A DNA stretch of 64,000 nt from Leptospira perolatii (GTDB taxonomy: Bacteria > Spirochaetota > Leptospiria > Leptospirales > Leptospiraceae). This document shows positions 17,499-28,399 of this stretch, one piece after another (positions within the stretch are counted from its first letter, which is position 1; every line of letters begins with the position of its first letter). The notes below the pieces were generated by a model, which worked only from the letters and a program-made list of their open reading frames with translations, searched no databases and was not told the origin of the DNA. Location of the stretch: assembly GCF_002811875.1 (NCBI RefSeq), contig NZ_NPDZ01000009.1:93363-157362 (forward strand). Reading direction: 5' to 3'. A program made the position numbers and the translations under genes.

Positions 17499-18990
17499 AC
17501 AATTTTCCGAACTAGAGCTCGGTTCCGAGTTTCCGAAAGAAAAATTAGAAAAAGTTAATATATCTTATATTCGCACCGACTCCCGAAAAGTCCAAGATGC
17601 GGATATTTTTTGTATTCCGGATAGCCTAGGAGAAGCCGGATTGAAATACGCCTTCGAATCGAAGGCGAAAGTAATTTTACTGAGAAAATGGTCATCTGAG
17701 CCTAAGATTCCAGGCAAGATTATTCTTTATACCCCAGCAGATGCCGAGGCGTATTCAGGAAAGATCGCCTCTTTTTTGTTAGGTGACCCTTCCAAGAAAA
17801 TCAAGGTAATCGGTGTCACTGGAACAAACGGTAAAACCTCTCTAACTCATATTCTTTATTCCTTAGGCCAAGCTTGCGGAAAATCTTGCGGACTGATCGG
17901 AACCGTCGGAGTTAAGTTTGGTGGAAAATTTTTAGATACCGGATACACAACTCCGGACGGCCCTCAACTTCAGGAAATTCTAAAGCAGATGGCGGATTCC
18001 GATATCGAATACGTATTTATGGAAGCCAGCTCTCATGGACTCAAATTGGGTAGAACCGGCGGAGTAGATTTTAGTGCTGGAATCTTTACGAATCTTACGC
18101 AAGATCACTTGGACTTCCATCTATCCATGCAGGATTATTTGGAGAGCAAGGCGATTCTCTTCTCTTCAATGGAAAGGAATTCGAATGCATTTGCAGTGAT
18201 CGATTCTGAATCTCCGGGAGGAGGAGAGATGCGATCTCTTATCTCTGCTTCTCTACCAAAACTTAGAACGATTTCCATCGGACGGGATCCTAAGTCTCTT
18301 CAAATCGAGGGCATAGAATTTTCTTTGCAAGGAACAAAGTATCGAATTGCTCTCGATTCGAAATTCGCCAGTAGTGCAGAAATTCACACGAATCTATTAG
18401 GTAGATTTAATGTTCGAAATACTGCTTTGGCATTCTTGACTGCGCTTGAATTGGGCTGGGATAAAGAAACTTCCATCAAAGCGCTTCGGAATATTCCTCA
18501 GATTCCAGGAAGATTCGAAATCTATTATAGTCCCGACAAATCCAGAATGGCAGTCGTGGATTACGCGCACACTCCTGACGCGCTGGAAAATATACTTCTG
18601 AGTGTCCGAGATTCCAAACCGACCGAATTGATTACTCTATTCGGATGCGGGGGAGATCGTGATAGAACGAAAAGACCAAAAATGGCGAAAATTGCAGAAC
18701 AACTTTCGGATAAGGTGATTCTGACCTCAGATAATCCTAGGACCGAAGATCCGGATCGAATTCTAGACGAGATCGAAAAAGGTTTTTCCCAAGACTATAA
18801 GCCGATTCTAAGAGAAAGAGATCGATCTGTGGCAATCCAAAGTGGAATCGCCATATTACCGGCTGGTGGCTGCCTGTTGGTGGCTGGAAAAGGCCATGAA
18901 AATTACCAAATTATCGGTCGGGAAAAACGGCATTTTGACGATGGGGAAGAGATACAAAAAGCTTGGCGATTCTCAGCGACAAGTCGATAG
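17476..18990 (+). CDS. murE: UDP-MurNAc-L-Ala-D-Glu:diamino acid ligase
   Basis: Mur ligase adding the third residue to the peptidoglycan stem peptide. The 504-residue protein has the ATP loop VIGVTGTNGKTSLTH near residues 112-126, the substrate-recognition segment TTPDGPQLQ, EASSHGLKLGR near 183, IFTNLTQDHLDFH near 203, and the third-residue pocket DNPRTEDPDRI near 418. DNPR in that pocket is the motif typical of meso-diaminopimelate-adding MurE. TTG start inside ftsL. The usual ftsI gene between ftsL and murE is absent here. Confidence 0.95.
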   Translation: MKLSTLLEQFSELELGSEFPKEKLEKVNISYIRTDSRKVQDADIFCIPDSLGEAGLKYAFESKAKVILLRKWSSEPKIPGKIILYTPADAEAYSGKIASFLLGDPSKKIKVIGVTGTNGKTSLTHILYSLGQACGKSCGLIGTVGVKFGGKFLDTGYTTPDGPQLQEILKQMADSDIEYVFMEASSHGLKLGRTGGVDFSAGIFTNLTQDHLDFHLSMQDYLESKAILFSSMERNSNAFAVIDSESPGGGEMRSLISASLPKLRTISIGRDPKSLQIEGIEFSLQGTKYRIALDSKFASSAEIHTNLLGRFNVRNTALAFLTALELGWDKETSIKALRNIPQIPGRFEIYYSPDKSRMAVVDYAHTPDALENILLSVRDSKPTELITLFGCGGDRDRTKRPKMAKIAEQLSDKVILTSDNPRTEDPDRILDEIEKGFSQDYKPILRERDRSVAIQSGIAILPAGGCLLVAGKGHENYQIIGREKRHFDDGEEIQKAWRFSATSR

Positions 18991-19026
18991 GGTAAAGAGA
19001 ACCTCAAATTCGAGACCAAGGGGAAT

Positions 19027-20135
19027 ATGTTCTATTTCATCTATGAACACTTCTTTAGAGAATTAGATTCTCTTCGCATTTTTAGCTACGTCACATTCCG
19101 GGCTTTAATGGCCGGACTTACTTCCATGCTGATTACGTTTTGGCTCGGCCGAAGAGTGATCGATTTTTTGTACGGGCTGAAATTCCGAGAAAGTGTAAGG
19201 GATGACGGACCCAAATCCCATAGCGCCAAAATGGGTACTCCTACCATGGGAGGCCTATTGATAATCGGTGCACTCGCAATCTCCGTTTTGCTTTGGGGAA
19301 ATTTAAAAAATCAGAATATTCTGTTATTACTCGTCGGAGCACTTCTTTTTTCTGCCTTAGGTTTTGCGGATGACTATAGTAAATCCGTTAAAAAGGTAAA
19401 AGGTGGAATGAGAGCCAGAACTAAGTTCCTAATTTCGATACTACTCTCCGCAGGATTTTGCTTTGTCTATTTTTATTATACGGGAGAAGCTCCTAAAGGA
19501 ACATCCGGTCGAATTTTATTTCATTTGACCGACTTATTTATCCCGTTCGTAAAAGGACCGATTTTGGCACTTGGAATTCTTGCGATTCCATTTTCCATTC
19601 TTGTAATATTAGGTTCTTGTCATGGAGTAAATTTGACCGACGGTTTGGACGGACTCGCCGCCGGAACCGCCGGAATCGCGGTGATCACACTAGCGATCAT
19701 TTCCTATGTTTCAGGTACTCCGATCGCTGCAAATTATCTGAACATTCCTTATTTACCGGGAGCACACGAATACAGTGTTTTCCTTTCCGCTTTAGCAGGA
19801 GCTTTGATCGGATTTCTTTGGTTTAATAGTCATCCGGCTCAGGTATTTATGGGAGATACTGGCTCCTTGTTTCTGGGCGCTACTCTCGGAATGATTTCCG
19901 TAATGTTAAAAAAGGAAATTCTACTTCTTATCTTGGGAGGAATCTTTGTCGCGGAGGCACTCTCAGTAATTTTGCAAGTAGGCTCCTTTAAGCTGACCCA
20001 GAAACGAATTTTTAAAATGGCTCCCTTGCATCACCACTTCGAACTTGGTGGATTATCCGAAACAAAAATAGTGATTCGTTTTTGGATCATCGCAGTGATA
20101 CTCGCGATTATTTCTCTTTCCAGTTTGAAAATCCA

Positions 20136-20139
<4 letters not shown>
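19027..20139 (+). CDS. mraY: Phospho-N-acetylmuramoyl-pentapeptide transferase
   Basis: Membrane enzyme that makes lipid I by transferring phospho-MurNAc-pentapeptide to undecaprenyl phosphate. The 370 residues form about ten helices. Signatures: [17 protein letters not shown] near residues 59-75, GFADDYSK near 115, [14 protein letters not shown] near 198-211, [11 protein letters not shown] near 274, and [12 protein letters not shown] near 335. The catalytic aspartates of the DD and NLTDGLDG motifs are present. Starts 36 bases after murE without murF in between and overlaps ftsW by ATGA. Confidence 0.97.
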
Positions 20140-21283
<1,144 letters not shown>

Positions 21284-21287
<4 letters not shown>

Positions 21288-22357
21288 GATCCATTGTAAT
21301 TGCTGCAGGGGGGACGGGAGGACATATTTCCCCGGGGGTCGCGTTAGCGGAAAACTTAGTCGCATTTAAAAAAGAATATGGAATTGAAAAAGTTTATATT
21401 CATTCACTCAAGCGTAATAAGGACAATCCCGACTTAGCACAAGCTCCTTGCGAAGTGATCTGGCACAACACTCCATCCTTTTCCGGAAATATACTTTTAC
21501 TTCCGTTTCGATATATTTATCAGCTCATTCATACTTGGATCGTATTCAAGAAATTGCAAGTAGACTCCGTGGTCGGAATGGGCGGATACTCCAGCGTTCC
21601 TGCAATACTCTATGCGGTTTTGTTCCGCAAAAAACTTTTTCTCTGCGAGCAAAATTGCGTTCCAGGAAAGGTAAATCGTATCTTCTTCAAGTTCGCTTCT
21701 AAGGTAGCGTTCAGTTTTCCACCCAAGAATACCAATATTCCGACCGATTGGGAAGTTTTAGGAAATCCTCTCCGTGAGAAAATTGTACCAAAATTGGCGC
21801 TAAAGTTCGGAGAAAAATGGGATCCGAAAAAGAAAAAGCAATTTAACGTTTTAGTAATGGGCGGATCTCAAGGCGCAAGACAGATCAACAATATGGTAGT
21901 CGCGCTGCTGAAGCACGAGATGATTCAGGCTCGATTCAGGTTTCGGATGTTAACCGGTGCCGCTTTGTATGACGAAGTTTCCAAAAAGACAAAGGAGGCG
22001 GATTTGTTTTCATATTCTGAGAATATGGCGGAACACTATGAATGGGCAAATCTTGTGATCGCAAGATCCGGCTCTGGAGTTGTCTCCGAATGCGCTGCGT
22101 ATGCTCTTCCGATGATTCTCATTCCTTATCCGTTTGCAAAAGACGACCACCAAACTGCGAACGCAAAGTATATGGAATTGAACGGAGCCGCAGTGACTTT
22201 GGAGCAAAAGGACGAAGACGAAAGTAGATTGTTCCAAATTTTAGATGGATTCGCGGAGAATCCATCTAGCCTAAACGAGATGTCCGTAAAATCTCTGGAA
22301 TGCTCCCACGTAGAGGCTTCCCAAGAGACCGGTAAATATTTTTTCGGAAAAGGGTAA
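21284..22357 (+). CDS. murG: UDP-GlcNAc:lipid I N-acetylglucosaminyltransferase
   Basis: Peripheral membrane glycosyltransferase converting lipid I into lipid II. The 357-residue GT-B protein has [17 protein letters not shown] near residues 7-23, [12 protein letters not shown] near 98, [12 protein letters not shown] near 119, [10 protein letters not shown] near 188 and [24 protein letters not shown] near 254-277 (nucleotide-sugar binding). Its stop shares a base with the murC start, so the two are coupled. Confidence 0.96.
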
Positions 22358-23808
22358 TGTCGAGAATAGAAGATTCTCAGAAGGATCCCGTTTCCAAAAC
22401 GAAGACCCCTTTTTCCAAGCCATTTTTTCTCGGGATCGGCGGTTCCGGTATGTCCAGCTTGGCGCATATCCTTTGCGGAATGGGATATTCTGTTTCCGGA
22501 TACGATGGGAAAAAAAGTGATACGATTAGAATATTAGAAAATGAAGGAATTCGAATCTTCACCAAGGCGACCGAACTTCCGGATAACTTTGATTACGATG
22601 CAGCGATTTATTCTTCTGCGATCCGTTTAGAAACTCACCCGATTGCAAAACTTTTTCGTGAAAAGGGGATCGCATTTTACCATCGTTCCGAAGTTCTACA
22701 CGATATTTTTTCGGATACGAACAGCATCGCGGTCGCAGGTTCTCATGGAAAGACTACTACAACCGCTATGGTAGGTTATATTCTTCATTCAGCTGGAATG
22801 GATCCTTCCATTATGGTAGGCGGTGAAGTCGCATATTTAAAGGGCTTAGGGGGAAACTTTGGAAAAGGATCCTGGTCCGTATTCGAATCGGACGAGTCTG
22901 ACGGAACTTTTTTAAAGCACGAAGCACAAGTTCGCGTCGTCACGAATATCGATGATGATCATTTAGATTTTTATAAAACAAAAGACAAGTTACTCGAGGC
23001 CTTTGCAGAGTACATCTCAGAAGCAAGGCAGAAAGTTGTTCTGAATCTGGACGATATCGGGATCAAGGAATGTCTCACGCTGGTATCTTCTAAAGTCAAA
23101 ATCGAAGGCTTTTTTCAGGTGGAAAAGATGGAAGAACTAAATGAAACTTCCAAGATTTCTAAGGAAAAGCAATTATCTTCTCTGAATTTGTCCGCTATTC
23201 CCTTTCTTATATTCGGCGGTACATTATTCTTTTATTATGCAGGAAAAAGCCTTCAAATTCGCTCTAAGTTTCCAGGGGATCATTATTTGAAGAATTCTTT
23301 AGCCGCCGTACTTGCTGCGACCCAAACCGGATTGAGCTCCGACAAAGCCGCAGCGTATGTTTCGGAATATACCGGAGTCAAACGCAGGCTGGAATACTTA
23401 GGCACCAAGAATGGAGTGGAAGTGTATGATGATTACGGACATCATCCTACAGAAGTAATGGCAGTGCTTTCTTCCATGTCGAAGCTCGCGGGAGATCATG
23501 GAAGGGTGGTCATCTTATTTCAACCTCATAGATATACTCGGACACAGAATCTGTATAAGGAGTTTGCAAAGGTCTTGGATCACGCCGAGTTGGTGTTCCT
23601 TCTTCCGATTTATTCGGCTGGAGAAGATCCGATCGAAGGAGTGAATAGCAGCCTGATCGCGGACTCCATGATTCGAAAGCCCAAAATTCTTTCTTCGATT
23701 CAAAAAGAATCCGTATCAGAATTGAGGAGCGAATTGAAACCCGGAGATCGTTTGGTGAGCGTAGGTGCCGGGAATGTTAGAGACTGGGCACTCGAGTATC
23801 TCTCTTAA
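22357..23808 (+). CDS. murC: UDP-N-acetylmuramate:L-alanine ligase
   Basis: First Mur ligase, adding L-alanine to UDP-MurNAc. 483 residues: N-terminal Rossmann motif LGIGGSGMSSLAHIL near residues 25-39, ATP loop VAGSHGKTTTTAMVG near 127-141, FESDESDGTFL near 172, VVTNIDDDHLDFY near 190, and the C-terminal DDYGHHPTEV near 353-362. A 25-residue polar insert around residue 255 is longer than in many homologues. Last gene of the overlapped cell-wall operon; no murB, ftsQ, ftsA or ftsZ follows. Confidence 0.96.
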   Translation: MSRIEDSQKDPVSKTKTPFSKPFFLGIGGSGMSSLAHILCGMGYSVSGYDGKKSDTIRILENEGIRIFTKATELPDNFDYDAAIYSSAIRLETHPIAKLFREKGIAFYHRSEVLHDIFSDTNSIAVAGSHGKTTTTAMVGYILHSAGMDPSIMVGGEVAYLKGLGGNFGKGSWSVFESDESDGTFLKHEAQVRVVTNIDDDHLDFYKTKDKLLEAFAEYISEARQKVVLNLDDIGIKECLTLVSSKVKIEGFFQVEKMEELNETSKISKEKQLSSLNLSAIPFLIFGGTLFFYYAGKSLQIRSKFPGDHYLKNSLAAVLAATQTGLSSDKAAAYVSEYTGVKRRLEYLGTKNGVEVYDDYGHHPTEVMAVLSSMSKLAGDHGRVVILFQPHRYTRTQNLYKEFAKVLDHAELVFLLPIYSAGEDPIEGVNSSLIADSMIRKPKILSSIQKESVSELRSELKPGDRLVSVGAGNVRDWALEYLS

Positions 23809-23905
23809 TCTCCTTTCAAATTGCAGAGTATATCTGATCTCTGGGCCGACTTTTTACTGGAATCAAAATTAGCATTTTGAGATAACTTACTTTATTCTAA
23901 AGTTT

Positions 23906-24601
23906 ATGGCAGATTCCAAGAGCAGCAAACATTCCAAAAGAGGAACTTCGATTTATAAAGAAGGAATCGAAGCCTGGATAGATTCTGATTTGGTAAAGCG
24001 TCCTTTCTCCTGGTTATACGAATTGGAAGCAAAAGCAAAGATGGACGAAATTCCTGTGCTCGGTCCGGCCTCAGGTGCAGTTTTGGCTTTTTTGGCCTCT
24101 TCTTGGATCCCGGATCGGATTCTAGAATTAGGAACAGGCTACGGAGTTTCTCTGATTTGGGTTCTCTCCGGCCTGAGCAATTCTCCTGAATCGATTCAAA
24201 GTGTGGACCGAGAGATACAATTTATTGAAGTAGCTCAATCCTATCTGGATCGGATTCAGAATTATTCGAATCAAATTCTATTCAAAGAAGGCGAATGCCT
24301 CGAGTCTCTTAGAATATTCTTAAATCGTGATATAGAGAACAAGAAGGAGTTCCTATTCGTGGACTGTGATAAGATACGTTATCCCGAAATCCTAAGGATG
24401 CTGTTACAGTTCGGAAAGGGCAGGCGGCTTAGAGTCGTCTTTGATAATGTACTATGGCATGGCAGACCCATGGATCCGGAATGGAAAGCTCCTTCAGATC
24501 TGGCTATTCGAGAATTCTGGACAGAACTAAGGAAAACGGATCTTAATTATACTCTCTTTCCCGTAGGAGACGGTCTCTTATCTTTAGATTTTTCTAAGTA
24601 A
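23906..24601 (+). CDS. SAM-dependent O-methyltransferase-like protein
   Basis: A 231-residue class I methyltransferase resembling the caffeoyl-CoA/catechol O-methyltransferase group. The SAM loop is RILELGTGYGVSLIWVL near residues 71-87; the acidic motif II segment IQSVDREIQFIEVAQ near 100-114 and FLFVDCDKIRYPEIL near 150-164 follow the same fold, with VVFDNVLWHGR near 178 as the metal/product strand. No methyl acceptor can be inferred. It stands alone 97 bases after murC. Confidence 0.8.
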   Translation: MADSKSSKHSKRGTSIYKEGIEAWIDSDLVKRPFSWLYELEAKAKMDEIPVLGPASGAVLAFLASSWIPDRILELGTGYGVSLIWVLSGLSNSPESIQSVDREIQFIEVAQSYLDRIQNYSNQILFKEGECLESLRIFLNRDIENKKEFLFVDCDKIRYPEILRMLLQFGKGRRLRVVFDNVLWHGRPMDPEWKAPSDLAIREFWTELRKTDLNYTLFPVGDGLLSLDFSK

Positions 24602-24606
24602 AAAGC

Positions 24607-24636
24607 TTGTTGCCCTTCTCAAGTGTATGCTATACT
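24607..24636 (+). promoter_or_regulatory. Sigma-70-like promoter for the exported helical protein
   Basis: TTGTTG at 24607-24612 and TATACT at 24631-24636 with an 18-base spacer, followed by a strong GAGGGG ribosome site before the ATG at 24662. Together with the terminator at 25497 this marks a well-defined single-gene transcription unit. Confidence 0.55.
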
Positions 24637-24661
24637 GCTATCCTGCCGTGAGGGGCAAAAC

Positions 24662-25426
24662 ATGAAAAAAAATTCTTTCCTAAAAATGATAGCGGTAGGG
24701 GGACTCATGGTGGCCGCTTGTTTCGGGATCTATTCGCAGGAAAAATCGAGCGCTAACGAAGGTAAATCGGTTCAGCTCGCAAATGCTGCGGATGACCCGA
24801 AATACCAAGGTGATTACTTGGAGGAATTTCATTACGCAAGAACTTTGGATTCCACTAAGAGTAGATTATTGGATCAAATTCATGCGTTGAATATTATCGT
24901 TAAAAATTTCGGAAGCCAGGTTCAAGGTTCTCCAGAAGAACTAGAATCAGTGAAGAAAATGTACACCGATGCACTCCGCTATTATTATCGCAGACAATAC
25001 ATTGTAGCTGGTCGTAAGATGAAGGAGACCGAAAAATCTTTGGATAAACTTTTTGGAAGATTCTCGGACCAGTACAACCAAAGAGCAGACCAACTTTTAG
25101 GAGAATGTGCGGATACGATCGTAGGTCTGGAACAGATGTCGATGGGTTCTCAGGATGCAAAAGCAGTACGGGGAAGGGATATTGCATCGAATCACCACAA
25201 GCTTCAGATCGCTTATTACCAGATGATCCAAGCAGATAGAATGAGAAGAGATTATAGATTCAAGGATTCTCTTATTCATTTAAGGTTAGCGAAAGAATAT
25301 GGAATTTCTATCTTAAGCGGGTTGAAGTCGGAAGAAGAAGGTAAGAATATCCGCGAAAAATATAAAATAGATCTGAGTGATAATCGAAATATGGTGTACT
25401 CAGAAGGACCAGCGAAAGGAAACTAG
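24662..25426 (+). CDS. Abundant-type exported helical protein (possibly flagellar sheath/coiling-like)
   Basis: I place the start at the ATG at 24662 (254 residues) because it carries the GAGGGG ribosome site and opens directly onto a signal peptide ([26 protein letters not shown]). The mature protein is almost wholly helical and highly charged, with tyrosine-rich segments ([37 protein letters not shown]). No enzymatic motif. The clean promoter and strong terminator suggest high expression. The helical, tyrosine-rich, exported profile recalls the Leptospira flagellar coiling/sheath proteins FcpA and FcpB; this is a guess from general character, not a recognised match. A TPR-like adhesin or structural protein is the alternative. 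Confidence 0.45.
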   Translation: MKKNSFLKMIAVGGLMVAACFGIYSQEKSSANEGKSVQLANAADDPKYQGDYLEEFHYARTLDSTKSRLLDQIHALNIIVKNFGSQVQGSPEELESVKKMYTDALRYYYRRQYIVAGRKMKETEKSLDKLFGRFSDQYNQRADQLLGECADTIVGLEQMSMGSQDAKAVRGRDIASNHHKLQIAYYQMIQADRMRRDYRFKDSLIHLRLAKEYGISILSGLKSEEEGKNIREKYKIDLSDNRNMVYSEGPAKGN

Positions 25427-25496
25427 GAAAATCTATATTTCGACTGTCTTTGTGTTTTTACGAATTTCTATCCTTTAGAAATTTCTTTCTAAATCA

Positions 25497-25531
25497 AAAG
25501 AGCTCCGGAAACTTCGGGGCTCTTTGTTTTT
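25497..25531 (+). terminator. Rho-independent terminator
   Basis: AAAGAGCTCCG at 25497-25507 pairs with CGGGGCTCTTT at 25515-25525 (one G-T pair) over a 7-base loop, followed by GTTTTT. It is a strong terminator about 70 bases after the exported helical protein. Confidence 0.9.
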
Positions 25532-25711
25532 GGGAAAGTTCTTTAACTTCTGGAAAGATTTTTCAGAAAGATTCACTTCAAAAAAGAGCCTAGAGTAAAT
25601 TCAGTGTGACGGCTAACTGATTCCCTTGACTCTATTTCCCTGGCTTTCAATCTAGTTTATTTCTACACAACAAAGATCAAAAATTTTCATTCTATAGGAA
25701 TTCTCTTTTCA

Positions 25712-27073
25712 GTGAAAAAGACAGCTTTCATATTCTCCATTCTTCTGGCCTTTGGGGTCTCCAATATTTTTGGACAGGACTTACCACAAGAGTCACCCGA
25801 AAAGACTTACAATATCATCATCGATCCCGGGCACGGAGGAATCGATCTAAAGCCAAAGGAAGAGCACGGTGATAAGTATGACCCGATTTCGCAAAAATAT
25901 TTGGAGCCATACAAGGCAGGCGCAAAGGGCAGAGGAAAGAGAGAGAGTGAAATCGTACTCGCTTTGGCAAAAGAAGTACAGGCAATTCTAAATCTTACAA
26001 AAACCAAAGAAGGCTTTGCGGAGTTTTCTAAATTAGCCGGCAATTTTACGAAGGACCCATTGCCTTGGATTCGAATCGATTCCGATCTGACTCGAGAGGT
26101 TACCGCTTCCGAAACAGATACTTCCTCCGATCCGAATGCAAAATATCGTCTGTATGATTATCCCGAAAGAAGTACGGGGAAAATTGTACCCGGGAGAATT
26201 TCTAGGATCAATGCATTTCGTCCGTATCTGGTACTGTCACTCCATTTGAATCCATCTTGGAAAGGACATCCTGGTGGAATGGCCGCGGTTATCTCTCCTT
26301 CCTATCGAACTTTTTATCTTTTGAAAAGAATCTCGGAAGGTCAGTCTTCTAAATCGTTTTTGGAATCACCTTGGAATGACTGGATGAGATTTCGTTTGGA
26401 TTGGTCCAAATTGCAGAATGCGGTTGCGGATGCTTGGATTTATTTCAACGGGTATTGGCCGGATAAAACAGGGAAAAAGACAGACTTGTCTTCCTTCGAA
26501 GGATTTCGTCAAAACATGATCCAGTGGAAGTATGGCGATCCGCTCGGCTGGGTAGAAAAAGCAAAACTAGATGAGCCAGGACCTTATGCAAAAAAACATT
26601 CTGAGTATTCAGCGATCGGTCCGTTTTGGGAGAGGGAAAAATCCAAAGCCGAGTTATGGAGAAGGGAAGATGGGAGGGAAGGCTTTGGAGGAGACAATTA
26701 TTACGCCTCCTCTGAGTTGATGCGATTTGTACAATATGGATTGCGAGCTTTGCCCTATGAAGGGAAGGAGTTGGCAGAACCTGGTCCTATCCAAAAGCCG
26801 TACATCTCCACTTACAGTGTTCCTACATTCATGAATGCGATCTCGGCCTATTTAGAAATCGGTTATATAGACCAAGAAAAAGATGTTCGAATTTTAACCG
26901 AAAGAAGAAGGGACGTCGCGGTCTCTTTGGCGATCGGTATTTACTCCTTGTTTCACGGCCTAAAACCGAAAACATTAGATTCTCCTTATGTACCAAAAGG
27001 AAAACGATTGCAATGGGAAAGGTACGAGAATCTCAAAGAAGGAAATTACTTTAGGATTGTGAGAGAGGATTGA
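25712..27073 (+). CDS. N-acetylmuramoyl-L-alanine amidase-like exported protein
   Basis: A 453-residue protein from a GTG start with a signal peptide (residues 1-21, ending SNIFGQ). [15 protein letters not shown] near residues 34-48 is the zinc-binding opening of Amidase_3 domains, [16 protein letters not shown] near 73-88 supplies the glutamate, and [12 protein letters not shown] near 175 the second histidine. These enzymes cut the bond between MurNAc and the stem peptide. The domain is much enlarged compared with the usual 200 residues: long inserts lie between the ligands (about 95-165) and after them. A late glutamate occurs in [14 protein letters not shown] near 385-398. It is monocistronic. 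Confidence 0.75.
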   Translation: MKKTAFIFSILLAFGVSNIFGQDLPQESPEKTYNIIIDPGHGGIDLKPKEEHGDKYDPISQKYLEPYKAGAKGRGKRESEIVLALAKEVQAILNLTKTKEGFAEFSKLAGNFTKDPLPWIRIDSDLTREVTASETDTSSDPNAKYRLYDYPERSTGKIVPGRISRINAFRPYLVLSLHLNPSWKGHPGGMAAVISPSYRTFYLLKRISEGQSSKSFLESPWNDWMRFRLDWSKLQNAVADAWIYFNGYWPDKTGKKTDLSSFEGFRQNMIQWKYGDPLGWVEKAKLDEPGPYAKKHSEYSAIGPFWEREKSKAELWRREDGREGFGGDNYYASSELMRFVQYGLRALPYEGKELAEPGPIQKPYISTYSVPTFMNAISAYLEIGYIDQEKDVRILTERRRDVAVSLAIGIYSLFHGLKPKTLDSPYVPKGKRLQWERYENLKEGNYFRIVRED

Positions 27074-27216
27074 GGTCATATTTCAAAATAATAAAATGAA
27101 TCGACTTATCCAAATATATAGAAATAAATACATTGGATTTGAAATTATGCTTACAGTTGCCTTGCTTTATTGGCATTGCTGCGTAATTCGTGTAAGAAGA
27201 AGCTAGGGATAGTCAA

Positions 27217-28179
27217 ATGTTAAAACAGGCTTTTGAAATAGAAGTATTAGAAGATTCCACTTCGGATAAGAGATATTCTCGAATTACTCAAGCCTTTGTT
27301 TATTCATTTTACGAGCAAATAGGTGTACTAAAATTATATCGAGTAATTCTTTTTGAGTTAGAAGATGCCTTTAGTGAATTTTCCATTCCGAAAGAAATTG
27401 GTTACGGAATTATAGAGGGGGAAGCTAAAGATCAACGAATTCGCTTTCACCATAACCTACGTGATATTCCGATTTACGAGCAGGACAAGCGAAACTGGCA
27501 AGCGGTATTCAAAATCGCGAAGCAAATGGTAGATGCTTTAGACACTCGTGCAACGTATGACGCCCTATCCAAGCTTTTGCCGGAAGTAACGAGAATAGCG
27601 GCCATCGAGAAATTGGATAGGCGGCTCAGTAAAATCAGTAGTCGTAATGAATTAGATTTTTTTAAGATTGAAGAGCTTAATAAAATTAAGAAACCAAAAT
27701 TGATTATCTACCTGTTGTTGACGGCCCTACTCGGGGCTATCAATTTCCTAAACTTAAAAATTTTTCCGATTCTTGAAATATTTGCATTAGTGTTGTACTT
27801 CGTAGAACGAAGAAAATTTTCATCTGCAATTAAGGAAGTAAAAGAAAGGGAAAGAAAGATTCAGCAGCGAAATTCTCCTTTTTCTTTAGGGGTTCTCGAC
27901 GGTAATAAAACAGAGGTATTGAATAAAATTTCTAAAATTAAGCAGCAAATTTTAGATTCTAAAGAATCGAAATGCTATTTTGATTTTAATACTGAGGCGT
28001 TGCTTGACGAAAGCCGGGGAGAGGGCCTGTACATGATTTGTATTAAAGCCGAAATCTTTGAAAAGACTATTCAATATTCTCTCGTGATTCCTTTCCATCC
28101 GTCAGCAGATAGAGAGGGATATTGCCTTTTTTGGGAATGTAGTTTGATGATGATTGATGAAGAGCCTTACCCTACCTAA
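27217..28179 (+). CDS. Hypothetical membrane protein
   Basis: A 320-residue protein with a plausible AGGGAT ribosome site. Residues 1-165 are soluble and mixed, residues about 168-200 hold two hydrophobic helices (LIIYLLLTALLGAI and PILEIFALVLYFVE), followed by a lysine/glutamate-rich helix (about 205-255) and a final mixed domain. I recognise no family. The local base composition is somewhat more AT-rich than its neighbours. Not linked to either neighbour by an operon. Confidence 0.55.
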   Translation: MLKQAFEIEVLEDSTSDKRYSRITQAFVYSFYEQIGVLKLYRVILFELEDAFSEFSIPKEIGYGIIEGEAKDQRIRFHHNLRDIPIYEQDKRNWQAVFKIAKQMVDALDTRATYDALSKLLPEVTRIAAIEKLDRRLSKISSRNELDFFKIEELNKIKKPKLIIYLLLTALLGAINFLNLKIFPILEIFALVLYFVERRKFSSAIKEVKERERKIQQRNSPFSLGVLDGNKTEVLNKISKIKQQILDSKESKCYFDFNTEALLDESRGEGLYMICIKAEIFEKTIQYSLVIPFHPSADREGYCLFWECSLMMIDEEPYPT

Positions 28180-28399
28180 CTTCCGGCCCTGAGGCTTCTG
28201 AATTGCTTACTCTCACTTCAACAAAAAGACGACCTTAAGACTCAAAGCAACCCTCGGTAAGGACAGACCCGAATTCGATCTTTTGGGGCAATAAGAGACC
28301 AATAAATTCTTGTGTCTGCAATTGATTTACGATAATCAGGCTCTGCTAGAGTGACCTATTTTGACTTTTGTTTAGATAGTAATAAAGTAGGGGAATGAT

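Noticed and set aside
24623..24661. Longer N-terminus for the exported helical protein
   Set aside because: The upstream ATG lies within the promoter region; the ATG at 24662 has the ribosome site and opens a signal peptide.
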